Part shown: positions 24,022 through 33,537 of the stretch, in pieces
How positions within the stretch are numbered: the stretch's first letter is position 1
How the letters are laid out: the number at the start of each line of letters is the position of its first letter
Source of the DNA: CAVTOA01 sp963736285
GTDB lineage: Bacteria > Actinomycetota > Actinomycetes > Mycobacteriales > QHCE01
Length of the DNA stretch: 64,000 nt
Reading direction: 5' to 3'
NCBI GenBank assembly: GCA_963736285.1
Contig: CAVTOA010000003.1
Span: forward strand, 1,426,001 to 1,490,000
Position numbers and translations under genes: made by a program
The notes under the pieces: generated by a model
Told to the model about the DNA's origin: nothing
Databases searched by the model: none
The model's input: the letters and a program-made list of their open reading frames with translations, nothing else

Positions 24022-27000
24022 TTAGTGGCCGGGCCGGACAAACGGGAACGCGATCGTGTCTCTCATAGAGACGCCCATGAGCAGCATGATCAGTCGATCG
24101 ATGCCCAGGCCAATGCCGCCAGTGGGCGGCGCTCCGTATTCCATCGCGAGAAGAAAGTCTTCGTCGAGTTCCATGGCTTCTGGATCACCGCCGGCAGCGA
24201 GCAGTGATTGCTCGGTGAGCCGGCGCCGCTGTTCAACGGGGTCGGTGAGTTCGGAGTACCCGGTTCCCAGCTCCATGCCAAAAGCGACCAGATCCCACCG
24301 TTCGGCTAATCGGGGATCGTTCCGGTGTTCCCGGGTAAGTGGCGACACTTCGACGGGAAAGTCGGTGTAAAATGTCGGCTGCACCGTCCGTTCCTCGACC
24401 AGCCGTTCATATAGCTCTAACACCACCGCACCTCTACTCCACGTAGGACGCATGGCGACGTTGCACTTTTTGGCTAGATCCAGCAACTCTGCTCTGCTGG
24501 TGTCAGCGTTCACCTGCTGGCCGGTCGCGTGCGCTATCGCCTCGTGGACGGGCACTACCGGCCAGTCGCCGGCTATATCGATGTCGGTGACTCCACTCGG
24601 CTGTTTCCCGGGAATGTCATGAGTGGTCTTTGCGCCAGCACGTCGTCGAAGGATCGGCGCGCCGTGCACACCCACGGCAGCCCGCTGGATGAGCTTCTGC
24701 ACGAGTGCTCGCATAGTGCCGTAGTCGGCGTATGCCTGGTACGCCTCCAACATGGTGAACTCGGGACTGTGCTTATAGGACACCCCTTCGTTACGAAAGT
24801 CTTTGCCGATCTCAAAAACCCGGTCGATGCCGCCGACGCAGAGCCGCTTCAAATACAGTTCAGGGGCGATGCGCAGATACAAGCGAGTGTCGTAGGCGTG
24901 GGAGTGCGTGGTGAACGGACGAGCGTTGGCGCCACCGTGCACGTTTTGGAGAATGGGGGTCTCCACTTCCAGGAATCCCTGCTCTACCAACGAACTACGC
25001 AGACTCCGCACGGCGGCACCGCGTGCGCGTAGTACGGTTTGCGCGTCGGCGTGGGTGATCAAGTCCAGGTAGCGCATCCGCACCCGTGCCTCGGGATCGG
25101 TGAGCCCGTGACGCTTATTCGGCAGGGGTCGCAAGGCTTTCCCCGTCATCTGCCAGCTGTGGACCAGGATCGAGAGCTCGCCTCGTTTGCTCGTCACTAC
25201 CTGTCCGGACACTCCTATGTGGTCACCAATGTCCACAGTGGATCTCCAGCTGGCGAGTGCGGTGTGGCCTAGCTTTTCCTCGTCGAGAATGAGCTGTAGG
25301 TCTCCGGACCAATCTCGGATGGTGGCAAAGCACAGTCGTCCGTGATCTCGCAGCAGCATCACTCTGCCGGCTAATTCGACGACGTCGTCGGTCCGCGTGT
25401 CTGGGGCGAGCCCTTCATGGGTGGTGCGCACCGCGGCGCAGTTGTGGCGCACGTGTAGCCCTACCGGATAGGGGTCGATGCCGCTTGCACGTAACCGCGT
25501 TTGTTTAGCGAGTCGCACCCGGACCTGCTCAGGTGCGGTGTCCCAATAAGACTTCGCGGACTGGGCGGCCTTCGACGGTTTTGCTTTTCCCGCAACCAGC
25601 GCGGCTGGGGACGTCACGTGCGAGGAGGAGCTAACCATGACCGGGGTGTGGTCCTCGGGTTCTACCGCGCTCGCCCGTCGTCGACCCCAGCCGCGACGAA
25701 ACAAAGTAGACAGACTGGGCGCGGCCAAGAACCCCTCGGCTATGGCAGAAGCGATTCCGACCTTCACAATGTCGCGAGTGTTGCCAAAGCACAGGAATCG
25801 TGGCTCCCAATCCGGCCGATATTTAGCATTTGACCGGTAGAGCGACTCGATCTGCCACCACCGGGAGAAGAACAGCAGTAGCCCGCGCCAAGCCCGAAGA
25901 ATGGGGCCGGCGCCAATGCGAGCGCCTTCTTCCAAAGCCGAACGGAACACGGCAAAGTTAAGCGAGACCCGCTCGACACCCAGTGCGGGCGCTTGTCGCA
26001 TGAGAGCGGCGATCATGAACTCCATCAGTCCGTTATCAGACGCTCTGTCTCGCCGCATCAAGTCCAGTGAAAGCCCGTTTGCGCCCCAAGGAACGAAGGA
26101 CAGCACCGCTGCTTCCGTTCCATCTGCCCGCAGTGCTTCTACCAGCATGCAATCGCCGTCGCGAGAGTCGCCTAGGCGGTTGAGTGCCATGGAGAAGCCA
26201 CGTTCTGTCTCGGTGTCTCGCCATTGTTCGGCCCGCCGAATGATCTCCACCATCTCGGCGACCGGGATACGGGAATGACGACGAATGCGCGCGGTGTAGC
26301 CGGCTCGTTCAACCCTGGTGATGGCTTGGCGGACGGTGCGCATTTCGCGCCCTTCCACGGTGAACCTGTCGGTGTAGACAATCGCCTCGTCGCCGAGCTG
26401 AAGTGCCCGTAGTCCCGCGCGAGCATAGGCGCGGGCGCCTTCCTCGCTGGCGCCCATGACGGCCGGAGTCCAGGCATATTCTCGCGCCAGCCGCAGCCAT
26501 TCCGCGATCGCTGGCCCCCACGCCTCCGGGTTGCCGATGGGATCGGCGCTGGCGAGGGTCACGCCACCGACAACTCGATACGTCACTGCGGCTTTGCCAC
26601 TGGGGGAAAAGACCGCCAGTTTGTCCCGGCGGGTGCCGAAGTACCCCAATGAATCGCGAGCGCCTTCGTGCGCCAATAGCCCACGGATTTTCTGTTCGGC
26701 GTCGGCCGGCAGCACCGCAGCGGCCCGCTGTGATCGGAACAGCACCATGAGTGCCGTCAAAAGCGCCATAGCGCCAAACAACCCCAGCAACAGGGCGATC
26801 CAGCCCGGAGCAAGCCCTCGACGACTGATATCAAAGAGGACCGCGCCACCCAAGACTTTCTCCACTGTCCAACTCAGACGGTGAGATGCGCCATGCAATG
26901 TTCCTGGGCTGAGGGTGACTAGGAAGTATCCGGCCGTAATTCCCAGTACTACCAAGCCAATGAGAGTGACGATCGCCTTCCACAGACTCGCCCGTTGCAC

Positions 27001-27489
27001 CCGCGCGTAGAACTCTCTGCGAGCCGCGACAAGGAGCGTCAGAGTGGCGCTTTGCAATATGAGGTTGACGACGACCGCGGTGGTGTAGGTGATAATCGCT
27101 CGGGACGGTGTCTCTGGGGGTAGCGGCCGGGCGATAAGCAGCAGTACCACGTCGCTGAGAATGTCGAGAGTGAAAAACACTGCGACAAGCACGAATGCGA
27201 TCCGTTTCCGCCGGGCGAGCGCACCGGCGAGCACGGCTAAGAACGCGACATAGCCCACGTTGGCCGAGGCGGGGATAAAAAGTGTTTCCACGATCAACCC
27301 GAAGCGTTGCAGCTGGGGGCGCCACGTGGAGACGATGGCGCCCAACAAGCAGAGCGCGGCCACCACGACGAAAGCCCTCGCCAACAAACTCGGCACGTGT
27401 GAGCGGAGTCGTAGCCAGCGGCTGTCTGGCGCATTTGAGTTGCTCTCGGCATCGCCGCGTTGTTGAGCGTTGGTCCTTGATGTCGTCAC
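24022..27489 (-). CDS. lysX: LysX: phosphatidylglycerol lysyltransferase fused to lysyl-tRNA synthetase
   Basis: The protein makes Lys-tRNA and transfers lysine to phosphatidylglycerol, lowering membrane charge and susceptibility to cationic peptides. Residues ~35-270 have about seven membrane helices; ~290-610 are the DUF2156/MprF catalytic domain (AVFSPSGKAAVTYRV, LSLDLMRRDRAS, SLYRSNAKYRPDWEPRF). A Ser/Ala linker leads to an OB fold and class II LysRS core: VETPILQNVHGGANARPF, FEIGKDFRNEGVS (motif 2) and GIGLGIDRLIMLL (motif 3). At 1155 residues it fits the mycobacterial two-domain form. ATG 27489 start. Confidence 0.94.
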   Translation of the reverse strand: MTTSRTNAQQRGDAESNSNAPDSRWLRLRSHVPSLLARAFVVVAALCLLGAIVSTWRPQLQRFGLIVETLFIPASANVGYVAFLAVLAGALARRKRIAFVLVAVFFTLDILSDVVLLLIARPLPPETPSRAIITYTTAVVVNLILQSATLTLLVAARREFYARVQRASLWKAIVTLIGLVVLGITAGYFLVTLSPGTLHGASHRLSWTVEKVLGGAVLFDISRRGLAPGWIALLLGLFGAMALLTALMVLFRSQRAAAVLPADAEQKIRGLLAHEGARDSLGYFGTRRDKLAVFSPSGKAAVTYRVVGGVTLASADPIGNPEAWGPAIAEWLRLAREYAWTPAVMGASEEGARAYARAGLRALQLGDEAIVYTDRFTVEGREMRTVRQAITRVERAGYTARIRRHSRIPVAEMVEIIRRAEQWRDTETERGFSMALNRLGDSRDGDCMLVEALRADGTEAAVLSFVPWGANGLSLDLMRRDRASDNGLMEFMIAALMRQAPALGVERVSLNFAVFRSALEEGARIGAGPILRAWRGLLLFFSRWWQIESLYRSNAKYRPDWEPRFLCFGNTRDIVKVGIASAIAEGFLAAPSLSTLFRRGWGRRRASAVEPEDHTPVMVSSSSHVTSPAALVAGKAKPSKAAQSAKSYWDTAPEQVRVRLAKQTRLRASGIDPYPVGLHVRHNCAAVRTTHEGLAPDTRTDDVVELAGRVMLLRDHGRLCFATIRDWSGDLQLILDEEKLGHTALASWRSTVDIGDHIGVSGQVVTSKRGELSILVHSWQMTGKALRPLPNKRHGLTDPEARVRMRYLDLITHADAQTVLRARGAAVRSLRSSLVEQGFLEVETPILQNVHGGANARPFTTHSHAYDTRLYLRIAPELYLKRLCVGGIDRVFEIGKDFRNEGVSYKHSPEFTMLEAYQAYADYGTMRALVQKLIQRAAVGVHGAPILRRRAGAKTTHDIPGKQPSGVTDIDIAGDWPVVPVHEAIAHATGQQVNADTSRAELLDLAKKCNVAMRPTWSRGAVVLELYERLVEERTVQPTFYTDFPVEVSPLTREHRNDPRLAERWDLVAFGMELGTGYSELTDPVEQRRRLTEQSLLAAGGDPEAMELDEDFLLAMEYGAPPTGGIGLGIDRLIMLLMGVSMRDTIAFPFVRPGH

Positions 27490-27611
27490 GCTGCCTCCGT
27501 TGCCTTTCTATATCCACAATTTCACGGAGGTTTGTCGGCGGATGCGGGCAGGGCGGACATATCGGGGCTCGTGCGGCGTGCTTCTTGTCTCCATGTCGCA
27601 GGGCACAGGGC

Positions 27612-28580
27612 TTATCCGCTGGACATGCCGGCTAGCTCGTCCAGCCCACGCCACAGTTCTTGCTCTCGCTCTGGGCTATACGACTCTGGTGAAGACCGCT
27701 CGGGCTTTCCCAGATTGAGGTAACCTCCGGAATCCGCCGGCGTTGGTCCAGTGATGACCTTTGCCAGTTTTTCGCCAGCCGACGTGGCGCTGTTGACGGC
27801 AGGCAGAAACCGCAGCAAGGGAACCACGGTGCGCCACAGCCATCGGATCGGTGTCGACGCGTGACGTGCGATGCCGGTGCCCGGGACCATCCCGGGATGG
27901 AACGAATACACATCGACGCCGGCCGGCGCAAGGCGGGCAAACTGATGCGTCAAATAAATCAGCGCCAACTTGCTGACGGTATAAGCGTGGTACCCAGAGC
28001 GGACATGGTGATCGGCGGGGCCGCCCGTGGTCGGGTACGCCATCGCGTCCAGCCCGCTCCAATGTGGAGCGGGCAAGACCCCAAAATTGTGCCGGAAATT
28101 GCCCCAATGCGTCGAACTAGTGACTAGCACCACGCGGGCCGGCGGGACGAGCTGGCTCATGAGCTGCCGAAGCAGAAGGTAATGTCCGAGAACGTTCACG
28201 CCGAATGTCAGCTCAAAGCCGTCCACGGTTGTTGTGTGTGCACCTACGAGTTGCACCCCGGCATTGGCGATAATGCCGTGCAGAACGGGGATAGCGCGGG
28301 TGGTTAAGGCGCGAGAAAGGCGCTCGACGGCGGATCGGACACTCGTCAACGAGGCTAAATCACACTCCACAGTAGACACGTGTGGATTTCCGGTGGCCTG
28401 GATGAGCCGATGTGCCAGTGCGGATTGGCCGTCTGTCGAGAGTGGATCGTCGCGGAGTGCCAACACGACATGGAGCGTCGGGTCTTGACGCAATAGGGCC
28501 ACCGCAGTGGCAAATCCGACGCCGCGACTAGCTCCAGTGAGCACGACGGAACGCGTCGCGGCGGTGACCTTTAGATCCAT
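27612..28580 (-). CDS. Short-chain dehydrogenase/reductase, protochlorophyllide-reductase-like
   Basis: The classical SDR signatures are complete: TGASRGVGFATA for NAD(P), IIANAGVQ, VTSSTHWG with the catalytic Ser, and YHAYTVSKLAL (Tyr-x-x-x-Lys). PGMVPGTGIAR follows as in retinol/protochlorophyllide-type members. The ATG at 28580 starts inside the corA stop region (10-base overlap), so it is coupled to corA; the longer upstream frame is the corA shadow. 322 residues. Substrate unknown. Confidence 0.88.
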   Translation of the reverse strand: MDLKVTAATRSVVLTGASRGVGFATAVALLRQDPTLHVVLALRDDPLSTDGQSALAHRLIQATGNPHVSTVECDLASLTSVRSAVERLSRALTTRAIPVLHGIIANAGVQLVGAHTTTVDGFELTFGVNVLGHYLLLRQLMSQLVPPARVVLVTSSTHWGNFRHNFGVLPAPHWSGLDAMAYPTTGGPADHHVRSGYHAYTVSKLALIYLTHQFARLAPAGVDVYSFHPGMVPGTGIARHASTPIRWLWRTVVPLLRFLPAVNSATSAGEKLAKVITGPTPADSGGYLNLGKPERSSPESYSPEREQELWRGLDELAGMSSG

Positions 28581-29644
28581 TTTCTTGCTCGAAACACCAC
28601 ATACAAAATCACGGAGACGGCCAGCATAGACAGCACGGCAAGGGGATAACCAAGTGTCCAATGTAGTTCCGGCATGTGGTCGAAGTTCATGCCGTAAATG
28701 GTTCCCACCAATGTGGGCGCAAACAAGATCGCCGCCCACGCCGATATCCGCCGCACGCCTTCGTTTTGCCGCAGACTGGTCTCGGTCAAGGTCTTCATCT
28801 CCTCGTTTTGTCGTTGACCGACCAAAGCGGCGTTGACCGTCAAAATGTTTTGTAGCAACTGCCGGAACGCCTCTGCGTGCTCGACAACCCGGGTGACGTG
28901 GTCCGCCACATCGCGCAAATACTGCTGCAGTTCGGGGTCTATCCCGTATTTAGCAAAGCCAGCGATCAGTGAATTAAGAATGTCGGTGAGCGGAGTGGTT
29001 GCTCGCTGAAATTCAATTATTTGCCTTGACAGGCTGTAGATGCGTTTGGAGACGCCAGGATCTGCTTGAAAAACTTCGCTTTCAATTTCGTCAATATCGT
29101 TTTGCAGCCCGGTAATTACTGGACTGTAGCCGTCGACTACTTCGTCCAAAATCGCATAGAGGACCGCTTCCGGTCCGCGTGCCAGGAGATCGGGATTTGC
29201 CTCCATGCGTCGGCGAACCCGAGCGAGGTTGGGGCTGTCTCCGTGTCGCACTGTCACCACAAAATCGCGGCCAACAAATAGGTGTACCTCGCTGAACTCC
29301 ACTCGTTCCGCCGCATCGAGGTAGCGGGCCGGGCGCAGTACCACGAATAATGTGGAGCCGTACCGCTCAAGCTTGGCCCGTTGGTGCGCGTGCACCGCGT
29401 CTTCTACCGCAAGTTGATGCAGATTGAACTCTGTGGTGAGTACCGACAATTCCGCGTCGGTCGGGTCCACCAAGCCGATCCATGCCAGCGAGGACAAGCT
29501 CACGGAGTCCGCCGGTGCGGCCGCGCCTTGCTGTCGGTGCTCTTGGAGTACGCGGATGGTTTGATCTAATGACTCTGGCGCGGCGACTCTGCGCCCGCCC
29601 GAATACACCGCATTATCGACGACGCTCATTGTTGTCGCGCCCAT
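28571..29644 (-). CDS. corA: CorA-family magnesium/cobalt transporter
   Basis: A homopentameric divalent-cation channel. The N-terminal cytoplasmic domain (residues 1-~290) is acidic and helical, and the C-terminal two transmembrane helices are separated by YGMNFDHMPEL, the GMN selectivity motif. The protein ends RARKWI, the basic girdle. ATG 29644 gives 357 residues; MSVVDN five codons later is an alternative. Upstream gene at 29786 is divergent. Confidence 0.94.
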   Translation of the reverse strand: MGATTMSVVDNAVYSGGRRVAAPESLDQTIRVLQEHRQQGAAAPADSVSLSSLAWIGLVDPTDAELSVLTTEFNLHQLAVEDAVHAHQRAKLERYGSTLFVVLRPARYLDAAERVEFSEVHLFVGRDFVVTVRHGDSPNLARVRRRMEANPDLLARGPEAVLYAILDEVVDGYSPVITGLQNDIDEIESEVFQADPGVSKRIYSLSRQIIEFQRATTPLTDILNSLIAGFAKYGIDPELQQYLRDVADHVTRVVEHAEAFRQLLQNILTVNAALVGQRQNEEMKTLTETSLRQNEGVRRISAWAAILFAPTLVGTIYGMNFDHMPELHWTLGYPLAVLSMLAVSVILYVVFRARKWI

Positions 29645-29785
29645 TTCGTGATGGTTGTCCCCATGTTTATTTGCGTTTGATAACGCATATCACTGGGAGC
29701 GTCGCATAGACCTTTACTCATTACTAAGGTGGCCGTGACTGAATTCGTAAGCGTTTCGAGTTTCGGTGCGGCAGGGGAGGCGAAA

Positions 29786-30379
29786 ATGCCGAAAAAACAT
29801 TTTATGTGGCGCGTCTTAGGTGGGCTGGGAGCCCTGGCGCTGGTGACTGCGATGGCGGCATGCACGCACGACAGTAACCAGGCTAATCATCACAAAGCAA
29901 ACCATTCACCCGGAAAGTCTGCCACCACCCCGGCCTCCAGCGGGTCCTCGTCAGGCTCCACCTGCCGCGCGAAAGACGTTGATCTTGCGCTGGGCCGGGT
30001 AGATTCTGGCGCCGGCCAACGGTCAGCTCCGCTGCGGATAACCGCACATGACGGGGTCAGCTGCACCATGAACGGCTACCCCAGCGAGCTGGTGTTTTTG
30101 GCCAAAGACGGCTCGCCTATGCCGACACAACCCACGCAATTCGCCGACAGTCCGATCGAGACAGTCACGGTGCGGCCAGACCACCCGGCGCACATCTCGT
30201 TGCACTGGGTCGGCATACCCGCCGGTGACGATTCCGCTGATCAGTCAGCTCCGTATCTACTCAAGCTCAAGCTGCCCGGTGCGGCTGACTCGAGCACGGT
30301 GCGGTGGAGCGGCGGTCAGGCATTTCAAAATGGCTCGCTGGAGTACAAAGCGGTCGCTGCTGGGAGCGACGAGAGCTAG
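29786..30379 (+). CDS. DUF4232-like secreted lipoprotein
   Basis: The signal peptide MPKKHFMWRVLGGLGALALV ends in the lipobox TAMAAC, so the mature protein is lipidated at Cys and surface-exposed. A Ser/Thr/His-rich linker is followed by a beta-rich domain with two cysteines (STCRAKD and VSCTMNG), matching the actinobacterial DUF4232 pattern. ATG 29786 follows GGGGAGG. 197 residues. Role unknown; an envelope location is well supported. Confidence 0.85.
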   Translation: MPKKHFMWRVLGGLGALALVTAMAACTHDSNQANHHKANHSPGKSATTPASSGSSSGSTCRAKDVDLALGRVDSGAGQRSAPLRITAHDGVSCTMNGYPSELVFLAKDGSPMPTQPTQFADSPIETVTVRPDHPAHISLHWVGIPAGDDSADQSAPYLLKLKLPGAADSSTVRWSGGQAFQNGSLEYKAVAAGSDES

Positions 30380-30410
30380 CCCAGCCCAGTCCAATGAGTA
30401 CCGGGCTAGC
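30375..30410. terminator. Bidirectional hairpin between convergent genes
   Basis: GCTAGCCC (30375-30382) pairs with GGGCTAGC (30403-30410) over a 20-base loop. It contains both stop codons of the flanking convergent genes. Confidence 0.5.
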
Positions 30411-31785
30411 CAGCTCCGTGGCCGAGTAGGTGTCTCAGCGCCACGTGCAGTGTGGAATGGCGAAATTGATAGCCCAGATCCAAGGCCGCGTCGGGAACAG
30501 CGCGCTGGCTGGCGAGCACGAACTGCTCAGTTGCCTCGCCGCCAAATATCAGTTTGAGCGCCCACTCGGGTGCCGGAATCGCGCTAGGTCGATGCAACAC
30601 GTGCCCCAGCGTGCGGGCGTAGTCCCGACTGGACACGGGATACGGCGCGGTGCCGTTGATAGGCCCGTGTGCGGACGGGGTAGCGAGCGCCCAGTGGTAC
30701 AGCCCGACGATGTCGTCCAACGAAATCCAACTCTGCCACTGGGTGCCACTCCCTAGCGGGCCGCCACCACCGAGCAAAAAGAGGGGTAGTTGTGGACGGA
30801 GCGCGCCGCCAGCTGGGGTTTGTACCACGCCCGTGCGGATGTGCGCGACCCGGACTCCGGCGGCTGAGGCTGGGTCGGTTGCCGCTTCCCAGTCGCGGAC
30901 CACCTCGGCGAGGAATCCAGAGCCTGAAGGTGAGTCCTCGGTGAGGATCTCCGAGCCGTGATGTGGCCCGTAGTAGCCAATCGCCGAGGCCGTGATGAGC
31001 GTCCGGGGTCCGTCTTTAGCTGCCAGCGCCGCAAGCGTTTTGGCGATCAGCCGTGTCCCAGTGATTCGACTGTCACGAACGGCTTGCTTATGTGACTCGG
31101 TGAAGCGTCCCATGATCGGGGTGCCCGCCAGGTGAATGACCGTGTCGACCTTTTGCAGCGCGCGAGCGTCGATGCTGCCCTGCGATGGGTCCCAGCGAAT
31201 TTCGTGCGGGCCCCGTGGTTCCCGGCGGACCATGCGCACCACCTCGTGCCCACCGGTGGTGAGAAATGCGGAGAGCGCGCTTCCGATAAGCCCACGAGCG
31301 CCAGTGATGGCGATCCGCTGTGGTGGCAATGCTGCCCGAGTGTGCGCGGATAAGTCTTCTGCGAGCTGGCGGTGCCGGTAGCGAAACATTCGACGCAACC
31401 GTGACTCCACTGCTGTGGTACCCAAGCCGTTCAAGACGCTGAACGGCAGCTCGTATTCCACCTCATCTATGACACGAGTGCCGCCGTCCCCCAGGGATTC
31501 GAACGTGTGATCGTGGCTCCATCTACGAAAGGGCCCGCTTATTTGCACATCGCGAAACTCATGTGGCGGACGGTATTCGCGGTGCTCAGCGATCCAGTGG
31601 TATGGCAGCGGTCCTGCCAGTCGAAACACCGCGCGGGATCCTGGCTCCAAGTTGGGGGCTTCGTGTTCCACCCGCATGAGTTCCCACGGGGGGCTGAGCC
31701 GCTGCACGGCTCCGGGCCGATCGTGCCAAGCGAAGACGTCCTTCAACGGGTTTGGAACGGCGCTTTCCCACCGAAACAGCGGCAT
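30406..31785 (-). CDS. TIGR01777-type protein: SRPBCC domain plus NAD-dependent epimerase domain
   Basis: Residues 1-~150 form a SRPBCC/START-like hydrophobic pocket domain (RWESAVPNPL, SPPWELMRV). From ~155 comes a Rossmann epimerase domain: IAITGARGLIGSALSAFL, VIHLAGTPIMGRFTESHK, RTLITASAIGYYG and a C-terminal DUF1731 end (FVLASQRAVPDAALDLGYQF). This fusion is common in actinobacteria; E. coli YfcH is the stand-alone relative. Substrate is not known. A repeat cluster lies between it and the divergent gene at 32039. Confidence 0.88.
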   Translation of the reverse strand: MPLFRWESAVPNPLKDVFAWHDRPGAVQRLSPPWELMRVEHEAPNLEPGSRAVFRLAGPLPYHWIAEHREYRPPHEFRDVQISGPFRRWSHDHTFESLGDGGTRVIDEVEYELPFSVLNGLGTTAVESRLRRMFRYRHRQLAEDLSAHTRAALPPQRIAITGARGLIGSALSAFLTTGGHEVVRMVRREPRGPHEIRWDPSQGSIDARALQKVDTVIHLAGTPIMGRFTESHKQAVRDSRITGTRLIAKTLAALAAKDGPRTLITASAIGYYGPHHGSEILTEDSPSGSGFLAEVVRDWEAATDPASAAGVRVAHIRTGVVQTPAGGALRPQLPLFLLGGGGPLGSGTQWQSWISLDDIVGLYHWALATPSAHGPINGTAPYPVSSRDYARTLGHVLHRPSAIPAPEWALKLIFGGEATEQFVLASQRAVPDAALDLGYQFRHSTLHVALRHLLGHGAG

Positions 31786-31846
31786 GGATATCTACCTCTC
31801 GTCGGTAGAGACTTACCCTCCGTGGCGCGATGTATGCCGCTCCCCT

Positions 31847-31965
31847 CCTTGTTTGACCGGTCGTTCTGCCGGCGTTTCCCCTTGAATCTGACCGGTCGTG
31901 CGGCGCCTTCCTCCGTGACCGGTGAGATTGCCGGGAAAATCCGGCAATCTCACCGGTCACACAGA
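31847..31965. repeat. Composite GACCGGTC/GACCGGTGA palindromic element, copy B
   Basis: The left part (31847-31899) reads CTTGTTTGACCGGTCGTT then a CCGGCGTTTCC core and a second GACCGGTC. The right part is a perfect 20-bp hairpin: 31915-31934 pairs with 31941-31960 (GTGACCGGTGAGATTGCCGG) around GAAAAT. The same modules in the same order occur at 61.1 kb. Confidence 0.8.
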
Positions 31966-32038
31966 ACTGGGTGTCATGCCACGCTGTGCCCAGCGGCGAT
32001 GGGTTGGTTATCGCTGCCGTATTCCGCAGACTGGGCAT

Positions 32039-33508
32039 ATGCGGATACTCGTGACGGGTGCCACCGGCTATATCGGGGGGCGGCTCGTTCCGCGCCTTCT
32101 GGACGCTGGACACAGCGTGCGATGCCTGGCGCGGCATCCCGATCGATTGCGTGACGTTCCCTGGCGTTCCGCAATCGAGGTTGCCTCGGGCGACCTGATG
32201 TCGATGGACGGCTTGGCCGAGGCCTGCGCGGGGATGGATGCGGCCTACTACCTCGTTCACTCGCTGGGGATGGGGGGCGACTTTGAGCAGCGTGACCGGC
32301 AAGCGGCCGCCAATTTTGTCGCGGCTGCGCGAACGTCAGAAGTGCGCCGGCTCGTCTATCTTGGTGGACTCGCTCCCGAGGGCGAGGAGCTCTCGCCACA
32401 CATGCGTTCCCGTACCCAGGTAGCGAATGAGCTGTTGAACTCGGGAATCCCGACGATCGTGTTGCGGGCCGCGGTCATTTTGGGGTCTGGCTCCGCGTCA
32501 TTTGAGATGTTGCGGTATTTGGCGGAGCGCTTGCCGGCCATGGTCACCCCGCGCTGGGTACGCAACCACATTCAGCCCATCGCGGTGCGGGATGTGCTGC
32601 GGTATTTGGTCGCGAGCGTCGAGTTCCCCGCTGACATGAACCGGGCATTCGACATTGGCGGTCCAGAGACGGTCACCTACGAACAGATGATTCAGGATTA
32701 CGCCCGTGTGAGTGGTTTGCGGCGCCGGGTAATCGTGCCGACACCGGTGTTATCACCTGCCCTTTCGAGTCATTGGGTGGGTCTGGTTACACCGGTGCCC
32801 AGTGCGATCGCTCGTCCGCTGGTGGAGTCGTTGCGGCACGAAGCGGTGTGCACAGAGCACGACATCGCGAAGTATGTGCCCGACCCTCCCGAAGGGTTGA
32901 TTGGTGTCACAAAGGCGATTGAGTTGGCGCTGCGCCGAATTAGGGATGCCTCGGTGGAGACCCGCTGGTCGTCGGCGTCATGGCCAGGTGCCGCGTCTGA
33001 CCCCTTGCCGAGCGATCCGTCGTGGGCGGGTGGCAGCCTCTATGCGGACGAGCGCTCTGCCGAGGTGCGGGCGAGTGCGGCACGGTTGTGGAGAGTCATC
33101 GAAAGCATTGGCGGTGAGAACGGCTGGTATTCCTGGCCGCTGGGCTGGGCTATCCGTGGTTGGATCGACCGCCTCGTCGGTGGGGTAGGTCTTCGGCGCG
33201 GGCGTCGTGATCGAAATCGGTTGCAGGTGGGGGAGACGCTCGATTTTTGGCGAGTGGAGGAGATCGATCCGGAGCGGTTGCTGCGGTTGCGCGCCGAGAT
33301 GAAACTTCCTGGACTGGCCTGGTTGGAGTTGCGAGTAGAACCCATAAACGCCTCTCGATGCCGCTTTACCCAGCGAGCGCTGTTCCATCCGCATGGACTT
33401 GCTGGACATGCCTATTGGCGTGCGATCTCGCCGTTTCATGGGTTGGTTTTTGGCGGCATGTGCCGCAATATCAGCCACGCCGCCGAAGGGGAGGTCGTCC
33501 GCGCGTGA
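32039..33508 (+). CDS. NAD(P)H-binding SDR with C-terminal DUF2867 domain
   Basis: An extended/atypical SDR domain, MRILVTGATGYIGGRLVPRL, GMDAAYYLVHSLG, VYLGGLAP and VILGSGSASFEMLRYL, is followed at ~330-489 by a DUF2867 domain (VGGVGLRRGRRDRN, LDFWRVEEIDPERLLRL, FHPHGLAGHAYW). The ATG at 32039 is chosen because it starts the Rossmann strand; the longer frame upstream runs through the repeat cluster. Proteins of this layout are common in actinobacteria, without a defined reaction. Confidence 0.87.
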   Translation: MRILVTGATGYIGGRLVPRLLDAGHSVRCLARHPDRLRDVPWRSAIEVASGDLMSMDGLAEACAGMDAAYYLVHSLGMGGDFEQRDRQAAANFVAAARTSEVRRLVYLGGLAPEGEELSPHMRSRTQVANELLNSGIPTIVLRAAVILGSGSASFEMLRYLAERLPAMVTPRWVRNHIQPIAVRDVLRYLVASVEFPADMNRAFDIGGPETVTYEQMIQDYARVSGLRRRVIVPTPVLSPALSSHWVGLVTPVPSAIARPLVESLRHEAVCTEHDIAKYVPDPPEGLIGVTKAIELALRRIRDASVETRWSSASWPGAASDPLPSDPSWAGGSLYADERSAEVRASAARLWRVIESIGGENGWYSWPLGWAIRGWIDRLVGGVGLRRGRRDRNRLQVGETLDFWRVEEIDPERLLRLRAEMKLPGLAWLELRVEPINASRCRFTQRALFHPHGLAGHAYWRAISPFHGLVFGGMCRNISHAAEGEVVRA

Positions 33509-33537
33509 TCATGCCGGTCGGTGTGGAGTACCGCGGA

